Source of the DNA: Thiomicrorhabdus sp.
GTDB taxonomy: Bacteria; Pseudomonadota; Gammaproteobacteria; Thiomicrospirales; Thiomicrospiraceae
Reading direction: 5' to 3'
DNA: 64,000 nucleotides
Assembly (NCBI RefSeq): GCF_963677875.1
Contig: NZ_OY782566.1
Span: forward strand, 186,001-250,000
This document shows positions 10,824 to 20,264 of the stretch, piece by piece; position 1 is the stretch's first letter, and each line of letters opens with the position of its first letter. The notes beneath the pieces are model-generated. The model searched no databases. It was not told the DNA's origin and saw nothing but the letters and a program-made list of their open reading frames with translations. Position numbers and translations under genes: made by a program.

Positions 10824-10852
10824 ATTATAACGGCCGCCGGGCAATTTGGAAA
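10824..10852 (-). promoter_or_regulatory. tRNA promoter
   Basis: Minus-strand TTTCCA (10852–10847), a 17-nt spacer and TATAAT (10829–10824), followed by a GC-rich discriminator (ACGC) typical of stable-RNA promoters. The tRNA 5' end is about 34 nt beyond the predicted start. Confidence 0.65.
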
Positions 10853-10876
10853 TATTTATCGCCCGCGAATGCGGGC
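10850..10876 (-). terminator. rpoD terminator
   Basis: Perfect 6-bp stem GCCCGC–ATTC–GCGGGC 8 nt beyond the rpoD stop on the minus strand, followed by GATAAATATTT. The T-tract is interrupted, so efficiency may be moderate. Confidence 0.65.
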
Positions 10877-10883
10877 CTAAAGA

Positions 10884-12668
10884 TCAGTCCAGGAAGCTTT
10901 TCAAGCGTTCTGCACGACTTGGATGACGAAGCTTGCGAAGTGCCTTGGCTTCAATCTGACGAATACGCTCACGCGTCACGTCAAACTGCTTGCCGACTTC
11001 CTCGAGTGTATGATCGGTATTCATGCTCAAACCGAAACGCATACGCAAAACTTTGGCTTCGCGAGGCGTCAAAGTACTCAGCATTTCACGAACTGTTTCG
11101 CTCATACCTTCCGCGTCTGCAGCATCCTGAGGAGACAGAATATTCGAATCTTCGATAAAATCCCCCAGTGAAGAATCTTCGTCATCGCCGATTGGCGTTT
11201 CCATGGAAATCGGCTCTTTCGCGATTTTCATCACTTTGCGAATCTTATCTTCCGGCATTTCCATCTCATGCGCCAGCTCCTCCGGAGTCGGTTCACGTCC
11301 CATCTTCTGCAACAGCTGGCGCTGAATACGATTCAGCTTATTGATGGTTTCAATCATATGCACCGGAATACGAATCGTTCTTGCCTGATCGGCAATCGAA
11401 CGCGTGATTGCCTGACGAATCCACCAGGTCGCATAGGTGGAAAATTTATACCCGCGACGGTATTCGAACTTGTCGACCGCTTTCATCAAACCGATATTTC
11501 CTTCCTGAATCAAATCCAGGAACTGCAAACCACGGTTGGTGTATTTCTTGGCGATCGAAATGACCAGACGCAAGTTGGCCTCGATCATTTCACGCTTGGC
11601 AAGACGGGTATTGTTTTCCGCTTTACTCAAATCCTTGTAAACCGATTTATAAAGCGAAATCGGCATTTTTTCCGATTTCTCAATCATTGCCAGGCGCTTT
11701 TGAGCGCGCTTCACTTCCAAACGCGCATCTTCCAAAGCGGAAGCCAGATCCGGGCATTTTTCGATCAAGCCATCCAGCATGCCGTAATCGGTTTCCGAAC
11801 CGATAAACGCTTCCAGAAATTGCGCACGCGGAACACGAATTTTACGTTGAACCAAATCGACGATAATACGTTCCTGCTCGCGAATCTGCTTAATTTTGCG
11901 CTTGATATCCCGAATCAAATCGCCTGAAAATTGCGGAGTGATTTTTACGGTTTTCAGAAGTTCGACAATTTCGTTACGTTTTTTCTCGGCGCGTTCGTCC
12001 TCCGCACCGAAATCGCTTTCCAGCTTGAGCGCTTCGTCATTCAGTTTACGCAACTGCGCAAGGAAAGCATCCAGTTCTTCCTGATTCACGCCATCTTCTT
12101 TCGGCTCACCCGAATCGTTATCAGGAGAAAGCTCTTCAACCGGGACATCGACCAGATCTTCCGGACGGACAAATCCTTGAATAACGTCGGCTATTTTTCC
12201 TTCGCCCTCTTCCATCTTATCGAAAGCTCCGAGGATTTCCCGCGAGAAATTCGGGTACTTCGCCAAGGCATCCAGCATATCGCGAATACCCCATTCGATG
12301 CGTTTGGCGATTTCGATTTCGCCATGTCGGGTCAAAAGCTCGACCGATCCCATTTCGCGCATATACATACGAACCGGATCAGTGGTGCGGCCGAATTCAC
12401 TATCAACCTCGGCCAACGCAGCAAGTGCCGCTTCTGCAGCCGCATCGTCAAAGGCTTCGCCTTCTTGAGTCAACAGCTCATCTTCGTCCGGCGGAGAATC
12501 AAAAAGTTTGATACCGAAATCTTTCAGGATGGTGAGAACCTGACCCAATTGATCTTCTTCGATATCGTCGGGCAAAACATCGTTTACGTCCGCAAAAGTC
12601 AGGTAACCCAACTCTTTTGCGCGTTCAATCAAATCAATTAACTGCTGTTTTCTTTCGACTTTTGTCAT
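10884..12668 (-). CDS. rpoD: RNA polymerase sigma factor RpoD (sigma-70)
   Basis: Primary sigma factor, 594 aa from the chosen start. Region 1.1 comes first, then region 1.2 ([11 protein letters not shown], about 95–105) and an acidic non-conserved insert (about 130–350). Region 2 follows with the -10-recognising block [20 protein letters not shown], then region 3, then region 4 with the C-terminal HTH ([20 protein letters not shown]). ATG at 12668 ([10 protein letters not shown]) was chosen over the open upstream extension on homology and GAGG 7 nt upstream. It sits downstream of dnaG with its own promoter, preserving the rpsU-dnaG-rpoD order. Confidence 0.97.
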   Translation of the reverse strand: MTKVERKQQLIDLIERAKELGYLTFADVNDVLPDDIEEDQLGQVLTILKDFGIKLFDSPPDEDELLTQEGEAFDDAAAEAALAALAEVDSEFGRTTDPVRMYMREMGSVELLTRHGEIEIAKRIEWGIRDMLDALAKYPNFSREILGAFDKMEEGEGKIADVIQGFVRPEDLVDVPVEELSPDNDSGEPKEDGVNQEELDAFLAQLRKLNDEALKLESDFGAEDERAEKKRNEIVELLKTVKITPQFSGDLIRDIKRKIKQIREQERIIVDLVQRKIRVPRAQFLEAFIGSETDYGMLDGLIEKCPDLASALEDARLEVKRAQKRLAMIEKSEKMPISLYKSVYKDLSKAENNTRLAKREMIEANLRLVISIAKKYTNRGLQFLDLIQEGNIGLMKAVDKFEYRRGYKFSTYATWWIRQAITRSIADQARTIRIPVHMIETINKLNRIQRQLLQKMGREPTPEELAHEMEMPEDKIRKVMKIAKEPISMETPIGDDEDSSLGDFIEDSNILSPQDAADAEGMSETVREMLSTLTPREAKVLRMRFGLSMNTDHTLEEVGKQFDVTRERIRQIEAKALRKLRHPSRAERLKSFLD

Positions 12669-12749
12669 GTTTTGCCTCGAATAAAACCCTAAAGTATCGC
12701 CTGTTTTTCTTCGCCGGACGGATATGCAACGAAAAAAACAGAACACGAA

Positions 12750-12779
12750 ATTATACAAAAAATTTTACGTAACCGGGAA
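12750..12779 (-). promoter_or_regulatory. rpoD promoter
   Basis: Minus-strand TATAAT (12755–12750) with TTCCCG 18 nt upstream (12779–12774); the leader would be about 75 nt. The rest of the 242-nt dnaG–rpoD spacer (12669–12910) holds no ORF. I found no clear terminator for dnaG in it. Confidence 0.5.
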
Positions 12780-12910
12780 AAGATTCCTTGAAAAAAGAGT
12801 GATTTAAGCATTCTGCCTTTGCTGGGTATGCCTCCTATATAAGAACGGCAAAAGCACTTTTAAAGGCAATTCGCAAAATTATTGTTTTTTTCCCGGATTT
12901 TCGGGGGAAT

Positions 12911-14698
12911 TCACGACCTTTTCTGTAAAGATCGCTGCAGCTTGTTTAAAGCTTCGCTATCCCATCCGTTTTCGCCCAGATGCGAATAATTCAGTTCCCG
13001 AGCCAGCGCAGTCATCAAACTTTCAAACTCGGCCAGCAAAAATTGCTCGTCGTCTTGAAGCAAGTTTTCTTCCACCTTCTGCCAGGCCTCACTACGGCCT
13101 TCTGCTAACAGCCAGTCTTTTAATGCACCAAGATCGAACCTGTTCTGCTTTAAAAAAGCGACACTTTGCCCAAGAAGACGCTCATCGGCATCGGAAGATC
13201 GATACAAATCGGCAATCATCGCTTCGCTGAACATTTCAGTCCAATGCGGGCGTTTGGTCAGCACACGCAATATTTTGACAGGGACTCCGACCACGTTCCG
13301 AGTTGCTGTATCGGCCGATCCGGCTCCTTTTACACTCTTTTTTTGTTGCGGCGCAAAACCGCTCTTCAATCCCATCTGGCGCTCAAGACGCCACACCGGC
13401 AAATCCACCAGCTCAGAAAGCCCTTCCAGCAGCAGAAACTGATACAATCCCTGCGCCAATCGAATATAAGATTCCGCAAAGGTTACCAATTGCTGACGCC
13501 CTTCAATCGAGTGAACCGGAAAAGTCAGGCGTCCTTGCAAACCCTCCATCAAAAAGCCCGACAAGGGAAGCGCTGTTGAAATACGCTGACGCATGGCGTC
13601 AACGCCTTCCTTGCGGACAGTCGAGTCCGGATCTTCCCCCTGCGGCAGAAACAGAAACTTCACCACTCGCTCTTTATGCATCAGCGGCAAAGCAATTTCC
13701 AACGCCTTCCAAGCCGCCTTCACACCGGCACTGTCGCCGTCAAAACAGAAAACGACTTCGCGAAACTGGCGAAACAGCATCTGCAGATGCTCTGCGGTGG
13801 TCGCTGTACCGAGCGTGGCGACCGCATTTCGAATGCCGTATTGAGCAAGCGCAACCACATCCATATAACCTTCGACCACCAGCACCTGATCGAAATGCTC
13901 TCTCGTCTGGCGCATCTCATACAGACCGTACAAAGTGGAACTCTTATGGAAAATCGGCGTTTCCGGAGAATTCAGGTATTTCGGCTGGTCATCTCCCAGC
14001 ACACGCCCCCCGAACGCAATCACCCTTCCGCGTCCGTCTCGGATTGGAAACATCACCCGATTTCGGAAACGGTCGTAACGTTTATCCACAGATTTATCAA
14101 CCACCATGCCCGACTCGATCAGCTGATGCATCAGCACGGGATCGATCTGACCTTCTCCAAGACCTTGAATCAGACCATCCCAACCCGGTGGCGCGAACCC
14201 GATATAAAACGTTTTAGCAATCTCGGAACTCAACCCGCGTTGTTTCAGATAGCTTTTGGCTAGCTGGGATTGCGGGTGATCCCGCAATTGATGCCGATAG
14301 AACTTCGCCGCCATGTACAGGACGTCATACAGATCTCTTTGCTGCTGGCGTTGTTGTTCGACTTTCTTCTGCTGCTCCGGTTTCAAGCGCTCTCGCGGCA
14401 CTTCCATCCCATACTGGGCCGCCAGACTTTCCACGGCTTCAACAAAAGATAAACCGTCATAATCCATTAAAAACTTGATGGCGTCGCCACTGGCTCCGCA
14501 ACCGAAGCAATGATAAAACTGCTTGCTTGGATTGACATTGAAAGAAGGGGTTTTTTCGCTGTGAAACGGACAGCAGGCTTTGAAGGTTGCACCGGCTTTT
14601 TTCAGAGGAACGCGCTGATTAATGACCTGAACCAGGTCGGCTCGAGCCAGCAGACTTTCAATAAAACTTCGCGGAATCGAGCCGGACTTCATCGACAT
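12911..14698 (-). CDS. dnaG: DNA primase DnaG
   Basis: Primase that makes the RNA primers for replication; 595 aa. The N-terminal zinc-binding domain (CPFHSEKTPSF … FHCFGCGASGD-type, about 38–65) is followed by the RNA-polymerase core and TOPRIM motif VLVVEGYMDVVALAQYG (about 270). The C-terminal helicase-binding region has a Gln/Leu-rich end. The frame opens with GTG at 14704, but ATG at 14698 has AAGG 7 nt upstream and was preferred. It is separated from yqeY by a terminator. Confidence 0.96.
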   Translation of the reverse strand: MSMKSGSIPRSFIESLLARADLVQVINQRVPLKKAGATFKACCPFHSEKTPSFNVNPSKQFYHCFGCGASGDAIKFLMDYDGLSFVEAVESLAAQYGMEVPRERLKPEQQKKVEQQRQQQRDLYDVLYMAAKFYRHQLRDHPQSQLAKSYLKQRGLSSEIAKTFYIGFAPPGWDGLIQGLGEGQIDPVLMHQLIESGMVVDKSVDKRYDRFRNRVMFPIRDGRGRVIAFGGRVLGDDQPKYLNSPETPIFHKSSTLYGLYEMRQTREHFDQVLVVEGYMDVVALAQYGIRNAVATLGTATTAEHLQMLFRQFREVVFCFDGDSAGVKAAWKALEIALPLMHKERVVKFLFLPQGEDPDSTVRKEGVDAMRQRISTALPLSGFLMEGLQGRLTFPVHSIEGRQQLVTFAESYIRLAQGLYQFLLLEGLSELVDLPVWRLERQMGLKSGFAPQQKKSVKGAGSADTATRNVVGVPVKILRVLTKRPHWTEMFSEAMIADLYRSSDADERLLGQSVAFLKQNRFDLGALKDWLLAEGRSEAWQKVEENLLQDDEQFLLAEFESLMTALARELNYSHLGENGWDSEALNKLQRSLQKRS

Positions 14699-14735
14699 AT
14701 TCACACCTTATCCACAAACGAAACCCTTGGAACGC

Positions 14736-14770
14736 AAAAACCCGTTAGCTCTTTCAAACTAACGGGTTTT
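14736..14770 (-). terminator. Terminator between yqeY and dnaG
   Basis: Stem AACCCGTTAG / CTAACGGGTT with a 10-nt loop and T-rich ends on both strands. It would cap the rpsU-yqeY transcript, or attenuate entry into dnaG, as the terminator between rpsU and dnaG does in enterobacteria. Confidence 0.8.
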
Positions 14771-14815
14771 CTCTCGCAATTAACAGGATTTGTTGCAATC
14801 AAATCGCGTTCGATA

Positions 14816-15268
14816 TTATCCTGCCAACTTCGCCTTAATGAGTTTACTCACTTCGCCCATATCGGCACGGCCTTGCATTTTCGGTTTCAGCAAGCCCATC
14901 ACCTTGCCCATGTCCTGCATGTTGGAAGCACCGCTGGAAGCCATTGCTTCCTCGATCAATGCGATGATTTCCGCTTCGGAAAGAGGCTGAGGCATAAAGT
15001 CCTGAATGACCGACATCTCGTAGGCTTCTTGCTCAGCTAAATCGGGACGATCGGCGTCCACATATTGCTGATGAGAATCACGACGTTGCTTCATGGCTTT
15101 ATCTAGAATCGCCAAAACTCCGGCATCGTCAACGTCTACCTGGTTATCGATCTCAACCTGCTTAATGGCGGCCAAAAGCGAACGGACAACCGTCAATCGC
15201 TCTTTATTCTTGGCCTTCATGCACGCCTTCATTTCGGCGGTCAGCTGCTCTTTCATTGTAGTCGACAC
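14816..15268 (-). CDS. yqeY: GatB/YqeY domain-containing protein
   Basis: A small protein of about 150 aa that is entirely the YqeY domain, related to the tail of GatB in the tRNA-dependent amidotransferase. It is often encoded between rpsU and dnaG; its role is unproven, with tRNA or aminoacyl-tRNA binding presumed. Conserved LIEEAMASSGA…MGKVMGLLKPKMQGRADM is visible in the C-terminal half. The start is uncertain: GTG at 15268 has TAAGAG 8 nt upstream, whereas homology would also allow ATG at 15256 (MKEQLTAEMK). It lies 11 nt after rpsU. Confidence 0.88.
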   Translation of the reverse strand: MSTTMKEQLTAEMKACMKAKNKERLTVVRSLLAAIKQVEIDNQVDVDDAGVLAILDKAMKQRRDSHQQYVDADRPDLAEQEAYEMSVIQDFMPQPLSEAEIIALIEEAMASSGASNMQDMGKVMGLLKPKMQGRADMGEVSKLIKAKLAG

Positions 15269-15279
15269 GGGCAAAACTC

Positions 15280-15495
15280 TTAGTACAGACGGTTAGTACG
15301 ACGGTTTTCGCGAGACAGGCGCTTGGCTAAACGCTTAACCGCAGCAGCCTTCATACGCTTACGAGCCCAAGTAGGCTTTTCATAAAATTCACGCTTGCGA
15401 GTTTCGGTCAAAACACCGGCTTTTTCGCATGCGCGTTTGAAACGACGTAGTGCTACGTCAAATGGTTCAGTATCTCTGATTTTTACGCTTGGCAT
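15280..15495 (-). CDS. rpsU: 30S ribosomal protein S21
   Basis: Small basic ribosomal protein of 71 aa, full length. The typical sequence pattern is [20 protein letters not shown] followed by a Lys/Arg-rich tail ending RRTNRLY. S21 contacts the anti-SD region of 16S rRNA and aids initiation. It is the first gene of the macromolecular-synthesis operon (rpsU-yqeY-dnaG-rpoD order), with a strong promoter and divergent from tsaD. Confidence 0.97.
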   Translation of the reverse strand: MPSVKIRDTEPFDVALRRFKRACEKAGVLTETRKREFYEKPTWARKRMKAAAVKRLAKRLSRENRRTNRLY

Positions 15496-15570
15496 AACTA
15501 TTACCTATTCAATTTTAGCATTCGGTTTCATATCTCCCACGCAAGAAATAGGAAATATTAGAAACCGCGA

Positions 15571-15599
15571 ATTATAAAATTCCCGCCTCTCATTTGCAA
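15571..15599 (-). promoter_or_regulatory. rpsU promoter
   Basis: Minus-strand TTGCAA (15599–15594), a 17-nt spacer and TATAAT (15576–15571), with a GC-rich discriminator (TCGCGG) as in stringently controlled promoters. Confidence 0.75.
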
Positions 15600-15666
15600 A
15601 CCTTTTCCGATAAAAATTTCAAATATTTGTTAAAATTCAGCCACTTTTTCAACAAGCGAGTCAAAA

Positions 15667-16695
15667 ATGTTAGTTCTGGGAATCGAAAGTTCGTGCGACG
15701 AGACCGGTGTCGCCCTGTATGACACGGATCGCGGCTTGATTGCACACCGGCTTTATACACAGATGGAACTACACGCTCTGTATGGCGGCGTGGTACCCGA
15801 ACTGGCTTCTCGTGACCATATCCGTAAGCTTTCACCGCTGATTCTTGAAACCTTGCAGGCCGGTGGAAAACAGACTCAAGAGCTGGACGGCATTGCCTAT
15901 ACTGCCGGCCCGGGCCTGATCGGCGCTTTGCTGGCCGGCGCATCGGTTGCCCGCAGCCTCGCTTTCGCGCTGAAGATTCCGGCCATCGGCGTACATCATA
16001 TGGAAGGCCACCTGCTTGCGCCAATGCTTGAGGAAGAAAAACCACAGTTCCCGTTTATCTGCCTGTTGATTTCCGGTGGTCACAGCATGCTGATCCGTGT
16101 CGACGGCATCGGACGCTATAAATTACTTGGCGATACGCTGGACGATGCCGCCGGTGAAGCCTTTGATAAAACCGCAAAATTGCTTGATCTCGGCTATCCG
16201 GGCGGACCGAAGGTTTCCCAACTGGCGTTGCAAGGCAACAGCGAACGTTATAAATTCCCGCGTCCGATGATTGACCGCCCCGGCCTGGATATGAGTTTCA
16301 GCGGTCTGAAAACCTATACTCTGAATACCTGGCAGGCGGCGCTGGCGGAAGAGGATGGAACAGAACAAACCAAAGCCGACATCTGCCGAGCCTTTGAATT
16401 GGCGGTGGCCGATACGCTGACCATCAAATGCAAACGCGCTTTGGAACAGGAAGGTTTAAATCGCCTCGTAGTTTCCGGTGGGGTCAGCGCCAATCGTGAA
16501 ATTCGTGAAAAACTGGATACGCTGATGAAAAAACGCCGAGGGGAGGTTTTTTACCCGCGCTTGGAATTCTGTACCGACAACGGCGCTATGATCGCCTATG
16601 CCGGCGCGCAACGATTACAGGCAGGCCAGCACAGCGATCTGAATTTTGCGGCTACACCGCGCTGGTCACTGGAAGAGCTTGAGCCGATCCTCTGA
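15667..16695 (+). CDS. tsaD: tRNA N6-adenosine threonylcarbamoyltransferase TsaD
   Basis: Transfers threonylcarbamoyl from TC-AMP to A37 of ANN-decoding tRNAs (t6A), with TsaB and TsaE. 342 aa, normal length. The ASKHA ATPase start [16 protein letters not shown] is at residues 4–19. The metal-binding motif HMEGH is at about residues 111–115, and the C-terminal [13 protein letters not shown] is typical. It is divergent from rpsU and convergent with plsY. Confidence 0.96.
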   Translation: MLVLGIESSCDETGVALYDTDRGLIAHRLYTQMELHALYGGVVPELASRDHIRKLSPLILETLQAGGKQTQELDGIAYTAGPGLIGALLAGASVARSLAFALKIPAIGVHHMEGHLLAPMLEEEKPQFPFICLLISGGHSMLIRVDGIGRYKLLGDTLDDAAGEAFDKTAKLLDLGYPGGPKVSQLALQGNSERYKFPRPMIDRPGLDMSFSGLKTYTLNTWQAALAEEDGTEQTKADICRAFELAVADTLTIKCKRALEQEGLNRLVVSGGVSANREIREKLDTLMKKRRGEVFYPRLEFCTDNGAMIAYAGAQRLQAGQHSDLNFAATPRWSLEELEPIL

Positions 16696-16730
16696 TCCCA
16701 ATCGGTGACCACGTGCTATCCAAAATGCGC

Positions 16731-17333
16731 TTATTCTTTGGATTCCGATTTCGCTTTAATCAAACCCTCTTCACCCCGTAACAAACGACCGATATTGCTG
16801 CGGTGACGCCAAAACAGAATGACGGTCATACCCGCCGTCACCCAAACCCAGCTCCAGTCCGAACCATAGAAATACAGATAAAAAGGTGCTAAAAAGGTCG
16901 CCACCAGAGCCGACAAAGAAGACACTTTCAACACTTTGGCGACAAACAACCAGGTTCCGGCAACTGCCAGACCGATCGGCCAAGCCAGGCCAAGCATGAC
17001 ACCCAGCATGGTCGCGACCCCTTTCCCCCCTCTAAACCCGAAAAAAACCGGATACAGATGACCGATAAAGGCAGCAAAACCAAGCAGAACAATCCCCAAA
17101 GGCTCCCATTGCAATTGGTGGCCGATAACGACAGGAACAACCCCTTTCAAAAAGTCTCCTGCCAGAGTAATCGCAGCAGGCTTATTGCCGTACAAACGTT
17201 TAACATTCGTGGCGCCGGGGTTTCCGGAACCGTCCGAACGCGGGTCAGCTAATCCCATCATTCGACAAACGATGATCGCCGCCGAAACCGACCCCAGTAA
17301 ATAGGCTGCAACAATTCCGATCGCCAATTCCAT
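16731..17333 (-). CDS. plsY: Glycerol-3-phosphate 1-O-acyltransferase PlsY
   Basis: Integral membrane acyltransferase using acyl-phosphate (made by PlsX) to form lysophosphatidate, the first step of phospholipid synthesis; 200 aa. Family motifs are visible: SGNPGATNVKR near 36–46, GFRGGKGVAT near 100, and the third near RHRSNIGRLLRGEE at the C-terminus. AGGGAG lies 6–7 nt before the ATG. It is divergent from folB, a common gammaproteobacterial pairing next to tsaD. Confidence 0.95.
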   Translation of the reverse strand: MELAIGIVAAYLLGSVSAAIIVCRMMGLADPRSDGSGNPGATNVKRLYGNKPAAITLAGDFLKGVVPVVIGHQLQWEPLGIVLLGFAAFIGHLYPVFFGFRGGKGVATMLGVMLGLAWPIGLAVAGTWLFVAKVLKVSSLSALVATFLAPFYLYFYGSDWSWVWVTAGMTVILFWRHRSNIGRLLRGEEGLIKAKSESKE

Positions 17334-17417
17334 TTTCTACTCCCTCTCTATGCAATACCGGCACCTGCCGTTTATTACATTTCCGGTGCGGCTGTCGATT
17401 TCTATCTTTTCTTGGAA

Positions 17418-17445
17418 TTGCATGATTCTACTAGAAGTAGATAAT
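17418..17445 (+). promoter_or_regulatory. folB promoter with an internal dyad
   Basis: TTGCAT (17418–17423), a 16-nt spacer, GATAAT (17440–17445). The spacer/-10 edge is a 13-bp dyad CTACT-AGA-AGTAG (17428–17440). A second dyad ATGTC-GT-GACAT (17447–17458) sits at the predicted start site. Either could be an operator. Confidence 0.45.
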
Positions 17446-17500
17446 GATGTCGTGACATTTCATTTCGCCAACAAACAAACTCACTTATAGCGGACAAAAT

Positions 17501-17866
17501 ATGCCTGACAACCTGGACATCATTTACATTGATCAACTGAAAACCGAAGCCATTATCGGCATCTTCGATTGGGAAAGAGAACAAACCCAGCCGCTGAATT
17601 TTGACATCGAAATGGGGGTAAAGATCAAACCGGCTGCCGACAGTGACGACATCGATGATACCGTCAGCTACAAAGAAGTCTCCGATCAGGTTCGCGATCT
17701 GGTGAGCGCAAGCCGAGTCGAACTTCTGGAAACCCTGTGCGAAAATATCTGCCGCTTTCTGTTTGCCCGTCACCCTTTGATCGAGACCATCCGATTAAAA
17801 GTCGGCAAGCCGCTGGCTGTCGAAGAAACGGATACCGTAGGACTGATTCTTTTTCGCCGTCGATAA
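17501..17866 (+). CDS. folB: Dihydroneopterin aldolase FolB
   Basis: Folate-pathway enzyme converting dihydroneopterin to 6-hydroxymethyl-dihydropterin plus glycolaldehyde; 121 aa, usual length. Conserved features include KTEAIIGIFDWEREQTQPL at 11–29, with the active-site Glu, and DDTVSYKEVSDQV near 53. The C-terminal Lys is in IRLKVGKPLAV. The SD is weak. It is divergent from plsY, as in many relatives. Confidence 0.94.
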   Translation: MPDNLDIIYIDQLKTEAIIGIFDWEREQTQPLNFDIEMGVKIKPAADSDDIDDTVSYKEVSDQVRDLVSASRVELLETLCENICRFLFARHPLIETIRLKVGKPLAVEETDTVGLILFRRR

Positions 17867-17910
17867 AATCAAACAAACAATGCTGGAAACCTTGAACGGC
17901 TTGACGGCAT

Positions 17911-18399
17911 TTACTCCAATTGCCCCAACTGCTCTTTTTCGATCTCTTCCTGCAACGCCTTATGTTCGGCAGCCGCTTGCTTGATCAACGGCACCATCTG
18001 CTCCATGAAATAACAGGCATGCTGCTCGGTAATTTTATCCATTTGAGCATAATCGTCTTCAAACTGCCGGCGGTTTTGGCGTGACAAATTCCGGAGAATT
18101 TTATGGTAAAGAACCTCGCCCTCTGCCAAACGGGCAATGGTCACCAACTGCTCCGCAGACACCATCGGCGCGAATTTCTGAACCAGACGATCATCCACTC
18201 CGGCGATTTTCGTCGCCAGATCCCGATAAAAAACGATTTTCTCTTTCAGATTTTCGTCATCCAGACTTTCAGCGTGATGCAAGCGCTGATCAAGCACCTG
18301 ATACAACGCATTTACAGCCTCTTCCGGCAGATCGAATTCAACATTTCCAAGCTCCAGAATATAAGCACCGTCCTCACCCCGTCTTGCCGCAATCTCCAT
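17911..18399 (-). CDS. FliG middle-domain-like protein, copy 2
   Basis: A 162-aa soluble protein. Residues about 75–145 follow the FliG_M pattern: VDDRLVQKFAPMVSAEQLV, then KILRNLSRQNRRQFEDDY, corresponding to DDRxIQKxLxExxxxxLxxAL…KIxxNMSxRxxxxLxxDL of the flagellar rotor protein. The N-terminal part (ELGNVEFDLPEEAVNALYQVL) is unfamiliar and the C-terminus is a charged helix. It is far shorter than FliG (about 330 aa) and lacks the torque-helix C-terminal domain. ATG at 18399 was chosen for AGGAGG 5 nt upstream. It follows a second FliG-like gene by 36 nt. The function is unknown; it is not a rotor FliG. Confidence 0.65.
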   Translation of the reverse strand: MEIAARRGEDGAYILELGNVEFDLPEEAVNALYQVLDQRLHHAESLDDENLKEKIVFYRDLATKIAGVDDRLVQKFAPMVSAEQLVTIARLAEGEVLYHKILRNLSRQNRRQFEDDYAQMDKITEQHACYFMEQMVPLIKQAAAEHKALQEEIEKEQLGQLE

Positions 18400-18435
18400 A
18401 GCTTCCTCCTGCCATCCGCCGTTAAAAAACGTCAC

Positions 18436-18900
18436 TCAGATGTAGCGTGCCGTTTTTGATGCAAATTCAATAATGCCGCGCGTTTCCAATTCAAAACTTT
18501 TTTCCACTATACGGCGAATCGCCGCTTTCAGAGGTTCTTCACCGGGGTGCGCCGTCAAATTCAAGTCATCGTTCAACTGCTTGGCCAGCATCATCCCCAT
18601 ATTACCTTCAACCTGTGCCTTTAAATCGTCGTCTTCCGCCGCCAAAAGGAAGTACACCAGATCGCCAAGTTCAATTTCCGCCAGCAACTTCTGCAGATCC
18701 AGATCTTTTAACGCCTTGATTCGCATGCCGAGTTTCAGATAGCCATTCAGCTCGGAATGCGCTTCGCCGTGATTCAATACCCCCAGACTCTCCAGAGTGA
18801 TCGCCAGCAGCTCAACCGAAAAACGATCCATTCTGACACTGGCAAATCCGACATGCACCAGCCATTCATTTTCATGCAGTTTCCGAATACCGACTTTCAT
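18436..18900 (-). CDS. FliG middle-domain-like protein, copy 1
   Basis: 154 aa from the chosen start. Residues about 65–125 resemble FliG_M strongly: DLQKLLAEIELGDLVYFLL, then DDDLKAQVEGNMGMMLAKQL and NDDL, then IRRIVEKSFELETRGII, which parallels the FliG helix before its C-terminal domain. The N-terminal 50 residues look beta-rich and are unrecognised. AGGAGG 5 nt before ATG 18900 decides the start. The frame is open and somewhat protein-like back to 19047, so a longer form (MFCYYAIKLG…) is possible. It heads a two-gene unit with the other FliG-like gene and is divergent from midA. No flagellar structural genes are nearby. Confidence 0.65.
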   Translation of the reverse strand: MKVGIRKLHENEWLVHVGFASVRMDRFSVELLAITLESLGVLNHGEAHSELNGYLKLGMRIKALKDLDLQKLLAEIELGDLVYFLLAAEDDDLKAQVEGNMGMMLAKQLNDDLNLTAHPGEEPLKAAIRRIVEKSFELETRGIIEFASKTARYI

Positions 18901-19064
18901 TTCCCCCTCCTCTGCCGCTTTACCCGGCAAGAGTTCGTTCAAGAGATCATTAAAACATGCTTCTAGTGGTTGTCGCCCGAGCTTTATTGCATAATAGCAA
19001 AACATATCCGACCGGTTCGCCGCAAATACGGAAAACCTTTTAATCATTCACTTAAACAGACACT

Positions 19065-20252
19065 ATGGCAAACCACAAATCCCTCCCTCTTCCAACCACC
19101 GATGCCCAGGCGCACAGCGAACAACTTCGGCACCTCATCGCCAAACAGATAAAACGCCACGGCCCCATGAGCTTTTCAAAATACATGCAAATGGCGCTGT
19201 ATACACCGGGGCTGGGATACTATGCCAGCGGACTGCCTAAAATCGGCGCCCTGGGCGACTTCATCACCGCGCCTGAAGTTTCTCCGATTTTTTCTCGCTG
19301 TCTGGCTCGCCAGAGTGCGCAACTTCTGACGGAGATGGCGCAGCCGAACATTCTGGAATTCGGCGCCGGGAGCGGTGTAATGGCAAAAGATATCCTTCTA
19401 GAGTTATCGGCCTCCGGACAAAACCTTGAACGCTACTATATTCTCGAACTCAGCGCCGATTTGAAACAGCGGCAACAGCAGACGCTCAAACAACACCTCC
19501 CTGAAGCACTGTATCAAAAAGTGGTTTGGCTGGAGTCGCTGCCGACTTCACCGATTTCCGCTGTCGTACTCGCCAACGAAGTATTGGATGCCATGCCTTT
19601 CGAGCGCTTGAGAATCGAGCCGGATCGCGCCCTGCAGGGATTTGTCGATTACGACGAATCGAATGCCGAATTTGTCTGGGACTATCAAACGATAACCGAT
19701 CATTCCCTGCAAAAATTTGCCAACCAATTAATCAAACACATCGGTAAGGTCTCAGACCTCGGCTACGAAACGGAAATCAACCTCAACTTGTCACCGTGGA
19801 TCAAAAGTCTCGCCTCGGTCATCACTCAAGGCGCCCTGCTTCTGGTCGACTACGGCTACACCCGACAAGAGTATTACCAGGCGGCTCGAGTCATGGGCAC
19901 CTTAAGATGCCACTACCAGCACCGCGCACACCAGAACCCGTTCTTTTACCCCGGCCTGCAGGACATTACCGCCCACGTTGATTTTACCGCGATTGCCGAA
20001 GCGGCTTACAACAACGGTTTCAGAGTGGCCGGCTTTACGACTCAAGCACATTTTTTAATGGCCAGCGGTCTGCTGGAGATGTCGGTTGACCCCGACATGG
20101 AACTCAGCGAGCAGATTCGAACGGCTCAACAGATCAAAACACTCACCCTACCGGATGAGATGGGCGAAACCTTCAAAGTAATCGCTCTCACCAAAGGCAT
20201 CGAAAAATCGCTGATCGGCTTTTCGATTCGCGACCTTCGTCATCAACTGTAA
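19065..20252 (+). CDS. SAM-dependent methyltransferase, MidA/NDUFAF7 (DUF185) family
   Basis: 395 aa. The N-terminal GPMSFSKYMQMALYTPGLGYY (about 32–52) and the SAM-binding EFGAGSGVMAKDIL (about 98–111) are hallmarks of the family, whose mitochondrial member methylates an arginine of complex I NDUFS2. The bacterial target is not established. LLLVDYGYTRQEYY near 257 and the histidine cluster CHYQHRAHQNPF near 282 are typical. The SD is weak. It lies 12 nt upstream of uppP, probably in one operon. Confidence 0.88.
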   Translation: MANHKSLPLPTTDAQAHSEQLRHLIAKQIKRHGPMSFSKYMQMALYTPGLGYYASGLPKIGALGDFITAPEVSPIFSRCLARQSAQLLTEMAQPNILEFGAGSGVMAKDILLELSASGQNLERYYILELSADLKQRQQQTLKQHLPEALYQKVVWLESLPTSPISAVVLANEVLDAMPFERLRIEPDRALQGFVDYDESNAEFVWDYQTITDHSLQKFANQLIKHIGKVSDLGYETEINLNLSPWIKSLASVITQGALLLVDYGYTRQEYYQAARVMGTLRCHYQHRAHQNPFFYPGLQDITAHVDFTAIAEAAYNNGFRVAGFTTQAHFLMASGLLEMSVDPDMELSEQIRTAQQIKTLTLPDEMGETFKVIALTKGIEKSLIGFSIRDLRHQL

Positions 20253-20264
20253 GGATACATAAAC

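Noticed and set aside
12830..12905. Intrinsic terminator for dnaG (CCCGAAAATCCGGG)
   Set aside because: On the minus strand the hairpin is followed by A's, not T's, so it cannot terminate dnaG transcription.
13303..14217. 304-codon plus-strand ORF opposite dnaG
   Set aside because: Shadow frame of the primase; Pro/Ser/Arg-rich, no recognisable fold.
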